Made by a program: the position numbers and the translations under genes. The notes under the pieces are model-generated. The model saw only the letters and a program-made list of their open reading frames with translations, was not told the DNA's origin and ran no database searches. 64,000 nucleotides of DNA from positions 62,001 to 126,000 of the forward strand of contig QCCT01000001.1 of the NCBI GenBank assembly GCA_003281165.1, given 5' to 3'. Below, piece by piece: positions 28,015-36,597 of the stretch. Source of the stretch: Prochlorococcus sp. AG-347-M18. Its GTDB lineage: Bacteria > Cyanobacteriota > Cyanobacteriia > PCC-6307 > Cyanobiaceae. Positions within the stretch are counted from its first letter, which is position 1. Each line of letters opens with the position of its first letter.

Positions 28015-30426
28015 TTATTTAATCCACGCAATACTGCAACCAGGTCCCCCTTCGTTGTTGGCTGCATCTTCAATCTTATCGACATAATTTAAACCTGATA
28101 ACCAATTTCTTAGTCCTTTTTTTAATTTCCCTGTGCCAATTCCATGAACAATCCAAAGCGGTCCATGAAATTTTCTAATTTTCTCCTCAATAATTATTTC
28201 GGCTTCATGAACTCTTAACCCTCTTACGTCAATTGTATTTTTACTCGTTCTAATTTTAGAAAAAGAAAAATCTTCTCTTTGAGACTTGATCTCAATTTTT
28301 GACCTTTTGAAATTAGGCTTTTCTCCATTAATACCTTCAAAGTCATTTACAGATAATGTGCTTCTGAATGAACCACATTTAACTTCATAAAAACCACCTT
28401 TTTTATCTAAATCTACAATTTGTCCCGTACTATTTAGACTTTTAATTTTTACAAAATCGCCTACCTTAGGGTTCCATGATATTGACTTTTCAAATTTTTT
28501 TTGGGTTAAATGTTCTTTCTCAATTTCTTTTAATCTTTCTCCAATAATTCTCGTATCCTCTCCATTAACGTTTTTATCTCTTAATTTTTTAATTAAATCT
28601 ATTACCTCTTTTTTAGCTGATACAATATGTTTTGATAATTTAGACCTTTCAATTTCCTGGATTTTTTCAGCATTGATTTTTTGATATTCATAATTTTTCT
28701 TCAGTTCATCATGTAATATTTCAGTCCTTGCAATCAGTTCTGCAGCGGCTTCTGCAGAATTTTGTTGTTTAATCCTCTCTTCCTCAAGTCCTTTAATAAT
28801 ACTGTTAATATTGTCAACTTCTTTTGGCTTTAGATATCTTGCAGCTTCATTTAGTATGCTTTCATCAAGACCAATTCTCTTTGAAATTGATAAAGCATTA
28901 CTTCTCCCGGGAATACCCCAGTTGAGTATATATTTTGGCTTCAAAGATTCCTCATTAAAGGCAACTGATACGTTTTCAAATCTCGAATCATTATATTTTA
29001 AAGCCTTTATATCTCCATAATGTGTAGTAGCTAAAGTCATATCAGATTTATTTGCAAATTCTTTTAATAAAGCCATTGCAAGAGCACTTCCCTCAAGAGG
29101 ATCTGTTCCAGATCCAATCTCATCTAACAAAACAACTGATAATCCTTTCTTATTATCAAGTGAATCTAATATCTCTTTTATACGGGAAATATGCCCACTG
29201 AAGGTAGATAAATTTTCTTCTAAAGATTGATTATCTCCTATATCTACATATATATTTGGACAAAAAGGGATAATGGGATTATTAGTTGAAGGTATCAATA
29301 ATCCTGCTCTAGCCATTAGTAAAGACAAGCCCAAACCTTTTAAAGCTGCCGTTTTACCTCCAGTATTTGGGCCTGTAATAGCTACAACCTTAATATTTCT
29401 ATTTATATGAAAGTCTACAGCCACTGGGGGAGGGGCTCCTTTTTTCTTATGTTCCCAAATCAATAACGGATGAGAAAAACCAATTAAAGAAATAATAGGA
29501 TTTTTCTCTAACTTAGGAGTTTTGCCTCCAATCCATTTCGAATATCTTGAACGAATTAGAGCATTTTCTAATCTCAATAAAATGGATGCCATTTCAATAA
29601 GATTTTCTGAATTATCACTAACAACTTGGGACCATTTCTTAAGTAATTTAAATTCTTCTGCTGTGATCCTAGCGTCTAAAGAAGCAATCTTATTACCTTT
29701 GATTACAACACTTTCAGGCTCAAAATATACTGTATTTCCAGAAGATGATGAGTCATGAATTATGCCTTTAAATTTATCTACATAATTAACTTTTACTGCT
29801 AAAACAGGCCTACCATATCGATCTCCAATAGTAGTATCTTGCAAATAAGCTAAATTCTTTTGAATAAATTTCTCAACTAATATTTTTCTTTCAAGTTTCT
29901 TAGATAATAATTCTTTTCTAAGAATGGATAGTTCATTACTAGCATTGTCTGAAATCCTTCCATTAGATTCTATGCCTTTTGTAAAAATCGTTTCGATATT
30001 CTGATGGTCAATTAAATTTTTTATAAATGATGAAATATAAGGCCTTTGTTCAAAATCTAATAAGATTTTTTTTAAATTTCTTGCTGCAGCTATTGTTTTC
30101 GCTATTTCTAACAGTTCAGAAGATGAAATTACACCTCCCTTGGAACAAATTTCAATATTTCTACTAATATCAAAAACACCAGAAAAACTAATTGATTTAT
30201 CTAAATTATATTCCAGCTCATTTATTTCAACAGTTTCATTCAAAAGTCTTTTAGATGCCTCGTATTCTGAAGGAATACTAAAACTTAGAATTGCTCTTTT
30301 ACCCATTTCCGTTGAAGCGAATGAAGATAAATGCATTTTTAATGTATCCCACTCTAAAAGGCTTATAGATTCTTCTTCTAAGGTGTTATTTGAATATGAT
30401 TTTTTAGAATAACTTTTCTCTTTCAT
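28015..30426 (-). CDS. mutS2: MutS2 with C-terminal Smr domain
   Basis: MutS2 is an ATPase of the MutS family linked to suppression of recombination and, in some bacteria, to ribosome rescue. The 803-residue protein has the ATPase Walker A GPNTGGKTAALK at about residue 344, the LLDEIGSGTDPLEGSAL block, and a long coiled coil at about 520-630. The C-terminal Smr nuclease-like domain contains DVRGLRVHEAE and the IVHGIGTGKLKKGLR motif. No MutS mismatch-recognition domain is present at the N-terminus. Confidence 0.95.
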   Translation of the reverse strand: MKEKSYSKKSYSNNTLEEESISLLEWDTLKMHLSSFASTEMGKRAILSFSIPSEYEASKRLLNETVEINELEYNLDKSISFSGVFDISRNIEICSKGGVISSSELLEIAKTIAAARNLKKILLDFEQRPYISSFIKNLIDHQNIETIFTKGIESNGRISDNASNELSILRKELLSKKLERKILVEKFIQKNLAYLQDTTIGDRYGRPVLAVKVNYVDKFKGIIHDSSSSGNTVYFEPESVVIKGNKIASLDARITAEEFKLLKKWSQVVSDNSENLIEMASILLRLENALIRSRYSKWIGGKTPKLEKNPIISLIGFSHPLLIWEHKKKGAPPPVAVDFHINRNIKVVAITGPNTGGKTAALKGLGLSLLMARAGLLIPSTNNPIIPFCPNIYVDIGDNQSLEENLSTFSGHISRIKEILDSLDNKKGLSVVLLDEIGSGTDPLEGSALAMALLKEFANKSDMTLATTHYGDIKALKYNDSRFENVSVAFNEESLKPKYILNWGIPGRSNALSISKRIGLDESILNEAARYLKPKEVDNINSIIKGLEEERIKQQNSAEAAAELIARTEILHDELKKNYEYQKINAEKIQEIERSKLSKHIVSAKKEVIDLIKKLRDKNVNGEDTRIIGERLKEIEKEHLTQKKFEKSISWNPKVGDFVKIKSLNSTGQIVDLDKKGGFYEVKCGSFRSTLSVNDFEGINGEKPNFKRSKIEIKSQREDFSFSKIRTSKNTIDVRGLRVHEAEIIIEEKIRKFHGPLWIVHGIGTGKLKKGLRNWLSGLNYVDKIEDAANNEGGPGCSIAWIK

Positions 30427-30438
30427 ACAAAAAAAGAA

Positions 30439-30825
30439 TCAAACATTCGATTGAATCCCTTCAGGAGGTACATAAAGCATCTCAAGCCAGTTTCCTTCAG
30501 TGTCCTTCATATAAAAAGATGCTGTTCCGTCTCTATGCTCATGTAAAGGACCAACTTTTACACCAGAATTTTTTAAATCATTTTGAATATTTTCCACTTC
30601 TTTTTTATTTTCAAAATGAAAAGCAAAGTGAGGTCCCGCAGCTTTGTAGCTAGGGCCTAACAATGCAAGTCCATCTTTCCCTTTACCAGCTTCTAAATAA
30701 GACCAATCTTTATCGTCCCAAACTAAATTCATGCCCAGCTTAATATAAAAAGATTTCGCCCTTTCGAGATTCTCTACTCTAAGTGCAATGTGACCAATCC
30801 TATTTACTCTTTGTGAAAACTTCAA
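30439..30825 (-). CDS. VOC/glyoxalase-fold protein
   Basis: The 128-residue protein is a vicinal-oxygen-chelate fold domain: NRIGHIALRVENLERAKSFYIKLGM at the N-terminus, HFAFHF in the middle and DTEGNWLEMLYVPP at the end. The His and Glu positions can bind a metal, as in glyoxalase I and related dioxygenases. The substrate is not evident. It lies between hemB (62 bases upstream) and mutS2 (12 bases downstream), so co-transcription is likely. Confidence 0.8.
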   Translation of the reverse strand: MKFSQRVNRIGHIALRVENLERAKSFYIKLGMNLVWDDKDWSYLEAGKGKDGLALLGPSYKAAGPHFAFHFENKKEVENIQNDLKNSGVKVGPLHEHRDGTASFYMKDTEGNWLEMLYVPPEGIQSNV

Positions 30826-30887
30826 AACAAAGCAGTTAATTTATTACTTATCTAAGAATAAACCAAAATTTTATTATTAATGAGTTT

Positions 30888-31889
30888 TTAAGTATCCTGC
30901 AACCATTGAGATGCATCACAAGCATGATAAGTGAGTATCAATTTTGCTCCTGCTCTTTTAAAACTAAGCAATGTTTCTAAAACAATATCTTTTTCGTTAA
31001 TCCAGTTCTTCATAGCAGCAGACTTTACCATGGAATACTCCCCACTAACGTTGTATGCAGCAATAGGTTTATTGGAAAAAGTGCTTAATCTATAAACAAT
31101 ATCCAAGTATGAAATTCCTGGTTTTACCATCAAAATATCAGCTCCTTCATACTGATCCAATGCAGATTCAACTAAAGCTTCTTTTGAATTGGCAGGGTCC
31201 ATTTGATATGAAGACTTATTATCTGGAATTATTTTCTTACTATTTTCTCTGGGAGCCGAATCTAAAGCAGTTCTAAATGGACCATAATAAGCAGATGAAT
31301 ATTTTGCTGTGTAACTAATAATACCTACATCACTAAATCCTTGACCATCAAGCGCAGCTCTGATTGCTCCAACTCTCCCATCCATCATGTCACTAGGGCC
31401 AATAAAATCAGCTCCAGCTCTTGCTTGTGTTAAAGCCTGTTTTTTTAAAATTTCGATTGTTTCGTCGTTCAATATTTTTCCAGTTTCATCAACTAATCCA
31501 TCATGACCATCACAAGAGTATGGGTCCAAGGCAACATCTGTCATTATTGCCATTTCTGGAATCTCTTTTTTTAATATTCGAATAGCTTTAGGTATTAAAC
31601 CATCTTCATTAAAACATTCTGATCCATCTTCAGTCTTTAAGCTATCGTTTATTTTTGGGAAAAGGACAATACATCTTATTCCCAATTCCCATGCTCTAGT
31701 GACCTCCTTTATTAAGCCATTCATATCCCATCGAAAAGTTCCTGGCATTGCCGAAATTTCCTCTTTAAAATCTTTTTCATGAATAAATAATGGATATATA
31801 AAGTCCGAAGCCCGCAGATGGTTTTCTCTTACCATTTCTCTAATTGCATTAGTCCTTCTTAATCTTCTTGGACGAATAATAGAATTCAT
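30888..31889 (-). CDS. hemB: Porphobilinogen synthase (delta-aminolevulinate dehydratase)
   Basis: HemB condenses two 5-aminolevulinate molecules into porphobilinogen for chlorophyll, haem and corrinoid synthesis. The 333-residue protein has RPRRLRR at the start, the metal-site region DVALDPYSCDGHDG near residue 120, GPSDMMDGRVGAIR at about 180, and the active-site Lys segment MVKPGISYLD at about 254. The metal site lacks the three-cysteine zinc cluster, so it looks like the Mg-type enzyme of plants and cyanobacteria. It is divergent from bicA. Confidence 0.96.
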   Translation of the reverse strand: MNSIIRPRRLRRTNAIREMVRENHLRASDFIYPLFIHEKDFKEEISAMPGTFRWDMNGLIKEVTRAWELGIRCIVLFPKINDSLKTEDGSECFNEDGLIPKAIRILKKEIPEMAIMTDVALDPYSCDGHDGLVDETGKILNDETIEILKKQALTQARAGADFIGPSDMMDGRVGAIRAALDGQGFSDVGIISYTAKYSSAYYGPFRTALDSAPRENSKKIIPDNKSSYQMDPANSKEALVESALDQYEGADILMVKPGISYLDIVYRLSTFSNKPIAAYNVSGEYSMVKSAAMKNWINEKDIVLETLLSFKRAGAKLILTYHACDASQWLQDT

Positions 31890-32111
31890 TTGAATATTAT
31901 TTAAGTTGAAAAATATTTATCTAATACATTAATCGCTCACATCACACATAAATCAATCAGAGACTTCTTTTGTTCAGGAAAATTAACTTAATTACTTTAA
32001 GAAAAAGAGTAAAAGTTACAAAAATATTTTGCACAAACTTAATTTTTCACAAATTTACGTCATAAAGAGATAATATCTTTTAGTTAAGTGTTTATTTAAA
32101 GGAGAGTATCT

Positions 32112-33764
32112 TTGAAAATAATTAATGGATTTCATTTAAAGAATGTAAGAGGAGATATTCTTGGAGGGATTACAGCCGCTGTGGTGGCTTTGCCTCTCGC
32201 TCTTGCTTTTGGTAATGCTGCGTTAGGACCTGGCGGGGCAATTTATGGACTGTATGGGGCTGTAGTAGTTGGTTTTTTAGCAGCATTATTCGGCGGAACC
32301 CCTGCTCAAGTTAGTGGCCCTACCGGTCCAATGAGTGTGACTGTTGCTGGTGTAGTGGCAGGCTTAGCAGCGGTGGGGGTTCCAAGAGATCTGTCTGCAG
32401 GACAAATTTTACCTTTAGTGATGGCAGCGGTAGTAATTGGCGGCTTACTGCAAATATTATTTGGGATTCTCAAACTAGGTAAATACATTACTTTAGTTCC
32501 ATATTCTGTTGTATCTGGATTCATGTCCGGTATTGGTGTAATAATCATTGCACTTCAGATCGGGCCATTACTAGGAATTAGCACTAGAGGTGGAGTAGTT
32601 GAGTCTTTATCCACTGTATTTTCAAATTTCCAGCCAAATGGTGCTGCTATTGGAGTAGCAATAATGACACTAGGTATAGTATTTCTAACTCCTAGAAAAA
32701 TAAGTCAATGGGTTCCTTCTCCTCTCTTAGCCCTATTGATAGTAACTCCAATATCAATATTAGTTTTCGGAGATGGGGCTATTGATAGAATTGGAGAAAT
32801 TCCAAGGGGAGTTCCATCTTTAAATTTCCCAAGTTTTAATCAATATTTTCCAATCATTTTTAAGGCAGGATTAGTCCTCGCAGTACTTGGCGCAATTGAC
32901 TCCTTACTAACATCTTTAGTAGCAGACAATATATCTCAAACCAAACATAATTCTGATAGAGAACTGATTGGTCAAGGAATAGGAAATGCTGTTGCCGGTC
33001 TGTTTTCAGGCTTACCTGGAGCCGGAGCAACAATGAGAACAGTTATTAATGTTAAATCTGGAGGATCCACTCCCATTTCTGGCATGGTTCACTCAGTTGT
33101 CTTGTTGATAGTTTTAGTTGGCGCAGGACCCTTAGCTGAGCAAATACCAACTGCGTTGCTAGCGGGAATTCTCATTAAAGTTGGTCTAGATATTATTGAT
33201 TGGGGGTTCTTAAGGAGGGCTCACAAATTATCTTTAAAAACTTCAGTTGTTATGTACGGTGTACTCCTAATGACTGTTTTTTGGGATTTAATTTGGGCAG
33301 TTTTAGTCGGTGTATTCATAGCAAATATGCTCACTATTGATTCAATAACAGAAACTCAACTAGAAGGTATGGATGAGGATAACCCTTTATCAAAAGATGA
33401 TCAATCTAAAAATGGATTACCTGCTGATGAAAAAGCACTATTAGATAGATGTCTAGGAGAAGTAATGTTATTTAGACTTAAAGGTCCACTAAGTTTTGGA
33501 GCAGCTAAAGGTATATCTGAGAGAATGATGCTAGTAAGAAACTACAAGGTCTTGATATTAGATATCACTGATGTACCAAGACTTGGAGTCACGGCGACTC
33601 TCGCAATAGAAGATATGATGCAAGAAGCAAAAAATAATTCTAGAAAAGCTTTTGTAGCTGGTGCGAATGAAAAAGTGAAGGATAGATTAGCTAAGTTTGG
33701 AGTTGAAGGCATTATTGAAACAAGAAAAGAAGCTTTAGAAACTGCTCTAAATGAAATATCCTAG
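32112..33764 (+). CDS. bicA: SulP-family anion transporter, probable bicarbonate transporter BicA
   Basis: The 550-residue protein starts at TTG behind the ribosome-binding site GGAGAG (32101-32106). It has the SulP membrane domain (about 12 hydrophobic segments, residues 12-415), with VALPLALAFG and the QVSGPTGPMSV loop near residue 70. A cytoplasmic STAS domain follows (about 440-550). Sequence and the neighbouring sbtA and sbtB genes support sodium-linked bicarbonate uptake of the BicA type. SulP proteins can also carry sulfate, so the substrate is inferred from context. Confidence 0.87.
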   Translation: MKIINGFHLKNVRGDILGGITAAVVALPLALAFGNAALGPGGAIYGLYGAVVVGFLAALFGGTPAQVSGPTGPMSVTVAGVVAGLAAVGVPRDLSAGQILPLVMAAVVIGGLLQILFGILKLGKYITLVPYSVVSGFMSGIGVIIIALQIGPLLGISTRGGVVESLSTVFSNFQPNGAAIGVAIMTLGIVFLTPRKISQWVPSPLLALLIVTPISILVFGDGAIDRIGEIPRGVPSLNFPSFNQYFPIIFKAGLVLAVLGAIDSLLTSLVADNISQTKHNSDRELIGQGIGNAVAGLFSGLPGAGATMRTVINVKSGGSTPISGMVHSVVLLIVLVGAGPLAEQIPTALLAGILIKVGLDIIDWGFLRRAHKLSLKTSVVMYGVLLMTVFWDLIWAVLVGVFIANMLTIDSITETQLEGMDEDNPLSKDDQSKNGLPADEKALLDRCLGEVMLFRLKGPLSFGAAKGISERMMLVRNYKVLILDITDVPRLGVTATLAIEDMMQEAKNNSRKAFVAGANEKVKDRLAKFGVEGIIETRKEALETALNEIS

Positions 33765-33770
33765 TAATTT

Positions 33771-34769
33771 ATGGAAATAAATCCAATTCTGCAAAATGTA
33801 TTAGCCCCGCCAGTTCTTTTCTTTTTGATTGGAGCAATATCAGTAATCTTTAAATCTGATTTAGAAATACCAGCTCCATTACCTAAACTTTTCTCCTTAT
33901 ATCTGCTTCTTGCTATTGGGTTTAAAGGAGGTATAGAGATACAGAAAAGTGGTTTTACTTATCAAGTATTGCCTACTTTAAGCGCTGCAATACTGATGTC
34001 ACTTATAATCCCACTGATTGGATTCTTAATTTTAAGACTTAAGTTTGATGTCTTTAATTCAGCGGCAATAGCAGCAGCATACGGCTCAATAAGTGCTGTT
34101 ACATTTATTTCTGCAGAAAGTTTTTTAGAAAGTCAAAAAATAGCTTTTGATGGGTTTATGGTTGGCGCCTTAGCTTTAATGGAATCTCCTGCAATCATTG
34201 TTGGATTATTACTTGTAAAATTTGCAGCTCCAAAAAATAGACCAAAATCAAGAAAAATGCATTTAAGCGCAATATTACATGAATCTCTTTTGAATGGATC
34301 AGTTTATTTACTGCTCTCAAGCTTAATTGTGGGATTTCTGACTGCTTCCAGTAATCCCTCAGGAATTGCAAAAATGGAGCCTTTTACTGGACAATTATTC
34401 TATGGAGCAGAATGCTTCTTCTTGTTAGATATGGGAATAGTCGCTGCTCAAAGATTACCAAGATTGAAGAATGCGGGGTCGTTCTTGATTGGGTTTGCTA
34501 TTTTCATGCCTTTATTTAATGCATTTATTGGTGTTTTCGTTGCAAGATTTTTATCTTTAGGACCTGGCAACGCACTTTTATTTGTGGTTTTATGTGCAAG
34601 CGCCTCTTATTTAGCAGTTCCTGCAGCGATGCGGATGACAGTTCCAGAGGCTAAATCTAGTTATTATATTTCAACTACCCTAGGTCTAACTTTTCCATTC
34701 AACATAGTTCTTGGCATTCCCATATACATGAGTTTAGTAAACACAATTATCCCACTTTCTCCTCTATAA
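33771..34769 (+). CDS. sbtA: Sodium-dependent bicarbonate permease SbtA homologue
   Basis: The 332-residue membrane protein has about ten hydrophobic segments and the SbtA-family blocks KLFSLYLLLAIGFKGG (near residue 40), AAAYGSISAVTFISA (near 101) and ESPAIIVGLLL (near 139). SbtA is a high-affinity Na+/HCO3- symporter in other cyanobacteria. Marine Prochlorococcus versions are diverged and less characterised. It starts six bases after bicA and ends two bases before sbtB. Confidence 0.9.
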   Translation: MEINPILQNVLAPPVLFFLIGAISVIFKSDLEIPAPLPKLFSLYLLLAIGFKGGIEIQKSGFTYQVLPTLSAAILMSLIIPLIGFLILRLKFDVFNSAAIAAAYGSISAVTFISAESFLESQKIAFDGFMVGALALMESPAIIVGLLLVKFAAPKNRPKSRKMHLSAILHESLLNGSVYLLLSSLIVGFLTASSNPSGIAKMEPFTGQLFYGAECFFLLDMGIVAAQRLPRLKNAGSFLIGFAIFMPLFNAFIGVFVARFLSLGPGNALLFVVLCASASYLAVPAAMRMTVPEAKSSYYISTTLGLTFPFNIVLGIPIYMSLVNTIIPLSPL

Positions 34770-34771
34770 AA

Positions 34772-35053
34772 ATGAAAAGATTAGACCTAATATTTAGTGA
34801 AAGAGAACTAGATGCAATCATTAAAACATTAGAAAAAGCTAATGTTCCTGGATATACCGTTATGAAACATGCCACAGGCAGAGGTCCTGAAAGAGTTGTT
34901 ACTGAAGATATGGAATTTACTGGATTAGGAGCAAATGCTCATGTAATTGTTTTTTGTGAGCAAGAATTAATAGATAAAATGAGAGATAACATAAGGGACG
35001 ATTTAAGCTACTACGGAGGAGTAGCTTATATTTCCGAAGCAACACCTCTTTAA
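34772..35053 (+). CDS. sbtB: P-II-like regulator of SbtA (SbtB)
   Basis: The 93-residue protein has the P-II ferredoxin-like fold: a first strand MKRLDLIFSE, a T-loop region HATGRGPERV near residues 38-47, and the final SYYGGVAYISEATPL. The canonical C-terminal redox loop with two cysteines seen in some SbtB proteins is absent. SbtB binds adenyl nucleotides including cyclic AMP and controls SbtA in other cyanobacteria. Position directly behind sbtA supports that role here. Confidence 0.87.
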   Translation: MKRLDLIFSERELDAIIKTLEKANVPGYTVMKHATGRGPERVVTEDMEFTGLGANAHVIVFCEQELIDKMRDNIRDDLSYYGGVAYISEATPL

Positions 35054-35069
35054 ATTCTAGTATATATTT

Positions 35070-36026
35070 TTAAGAATGAATCCAATCTACTCTTATATTT
35101 TTTCTACTATTTAAATATCTATCAATTGACATCGCAGCAATACATCCATCAGAAGCCGCAACAACTGCTTGCTTAAATGGTGTATTTCTAATATCTCCAA
35201 TAGCCCATACTCCATCTGAGTTTGTAGACATAAAGTCATCCACAATAACTCCTCCGTCTTCTTTTAAAGCAATTTGATCACCTAAAAAATCAGTAATCGG
35301 CTTTGAACCACTCATATAGACAAAGACTCCATCTAGATTTAAGTTGATAGGATTTTCTTCTTGCTTATTTTTTACAACCACCCCATTAACACCCATTTCA
35401 TCACCCAATATTTCTAATAATCTTGTTCTGCTCCAATGTTTTATATTTGAATTATCCATCAATTGCATAGCTTCTTCATTATCTGATTTAGGGTCACTTG
35501 ATGTAATCCAATGCACAGTTGATGCAAATTTAGTTAGGACAGTTGCTTCTTCAATTGCCTCCTTGTTCACTCCAACAACTGCAACTTCTCTATTTTTATA
35601 AAAAGCCCCATCACATGTAGCACAATAACTTACTCCTTTGCCAAGAAAATCAGCTTCACCCTTAAATGATGCAGGTCTACCCATTGCTCCACTTGCAAGT
35701 ACAAGTGCTTTGGCTTTAAAAGTACCTTCGGGTGTATAAACCATTTTCCATTCTCCACTAGCATCTATTCCAAACACTTGAGCTCTTCTATAGTCTGTGC
35801 CATATTGCACAGCTTGTTCTCTCATTAGAGTAAGTAATTTTTCCCCACTTATATCAACCGGAACACCTGGATAATTAGCTATTTGATGGGTTATTGCTAA
35901 GGCGCCAACAGATGGATTTTTATCTAAAATTACTGTCTTTAAGTTTGAACGAGATGTATAAAGTGCGCAAGTACATCCGGCCGGGCCTCCTCCGATAATA
36001 ACTACATCTGACTCAATGATTTCCAA
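35070..36026 (-). CDS. Thioredoxin-reductase-like flavoprotein without NADPH motifs
   Basis: The 318-residue protein has the thioredoxin reductase layout: FAD motif IIGGGPAGCTCA at 10-21, the dithiol CATC at 135-138, and a C-terminal FAD block GVWAIGD-x13-A near residue 275. In the NADPH domain the usual GGGDSA is GVNKEA (152-157), and the HRRxxxR phosphate motif is replaced by TSSDPKSD. Direct use of NADPH is therefore unlikely. It resembles the deeply rooted reductase group (DTR) described in some cyanobacteria, as I recall it. The electron donor is unknown. It converges on sbtB with a 16-base gap. Confidence 0.85.
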   Translation of the reverse strand: MEIIESDVVIIGGGPAGCTCALYTSRSNLKTVILDKNPSVGALAITHQIANYPGVPVDISGEKLLTLMREQAVQYGTDYRRAQVFGIDASGEWKMVYTPEGTFKAKALVLASGAMGRPASFKGEADFLGKGVSYCATCDGAFYKNREVAVVGVNKEAIEEATVLTKFASTVHWITSSDPKSDNEEAMQLMDNSNIKHWSRTRLLEILGDEMGVNGVVVKNKQEENPINLNLDGVFVYMSGSKPITDFLGDQIALKEDGGVIVDDFMSTNSDGVWAIGDIRNTPFKQAVVAASDGCIAAMSIDRYLNSRKNIRVDWIHS

Positions 36027-36279
36027 TTTAATAAAACTCCTTTTAGTAGTTAATTAGATGAGCTCTTGGTTAGAAGAAATCTTTAATGTAAATAACTAAC
36101 CATGTTTATAGATATAAGTTAAAAGAAAAAAGAGAAAAAAGCATAATATAGAAACAAACTTACATAGGAAAAACATAAAAAATTAATTATTAAAATGATC
36201 AGTTACGTGAAATGTTCTCAATTGATCTATTATTATGTCATATCGAAAATCAATTGCCGTTAGAAACAATATATTTTTT

Positions 36280-36597
36280 ATGACAAACTCTGACTACATT
36301 TTCAAAGCTGCCATTAAGAAAGTAACCGAAAAATTAAACGAGATATTGGTTGAAAAAATTGAAGAAGCAACAAATATTGCTCAGGATGCTCCAGAAATTC
36401 TCAAAAAAGAATTTGATAGTTTAAAAGAATCCATAATCGAAGAAGCCTCAAGAATGGAAAAAGCAGAAAATATTAAAGAAAATGAGTCCATAAATACTTA
36501 TCAAGATTCCAAAATAAAAAAAGCCTTAAATGAAATTGAAGGTATAAATAAGCAAATTGATCTCTTGAATAAAACTATAAATAATCAAATTAAATGA
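36280..36597 (+). CDS. Helical hypothetical protein upstream of a UbiB-like kinase
   Basis: The 105-residue protein, from ATG 36280, is almost wholly helical and charged, with coiled-coil-like stretches (FDSLKESIIEEASRMEKAENIK and ALNEIEGINKQIDLLNKTI). An ATG at 36235 adds 15 residues of less convincing sequence. I recognise no family. Its stop codon overlaps the start of the kinase gene (ATGA, four bases), so the two are translationally coupled and may work together. Confidence 0.65.
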   Translation: MTNSDYIFKAAIKKVTEKLNEILVEKIEEATNIAQDAPEILKKEFDSLKESIIEEASRMEKAENIKENESINTYQDSKIKKALNEIEGINKQIDLLNKTINNQIK

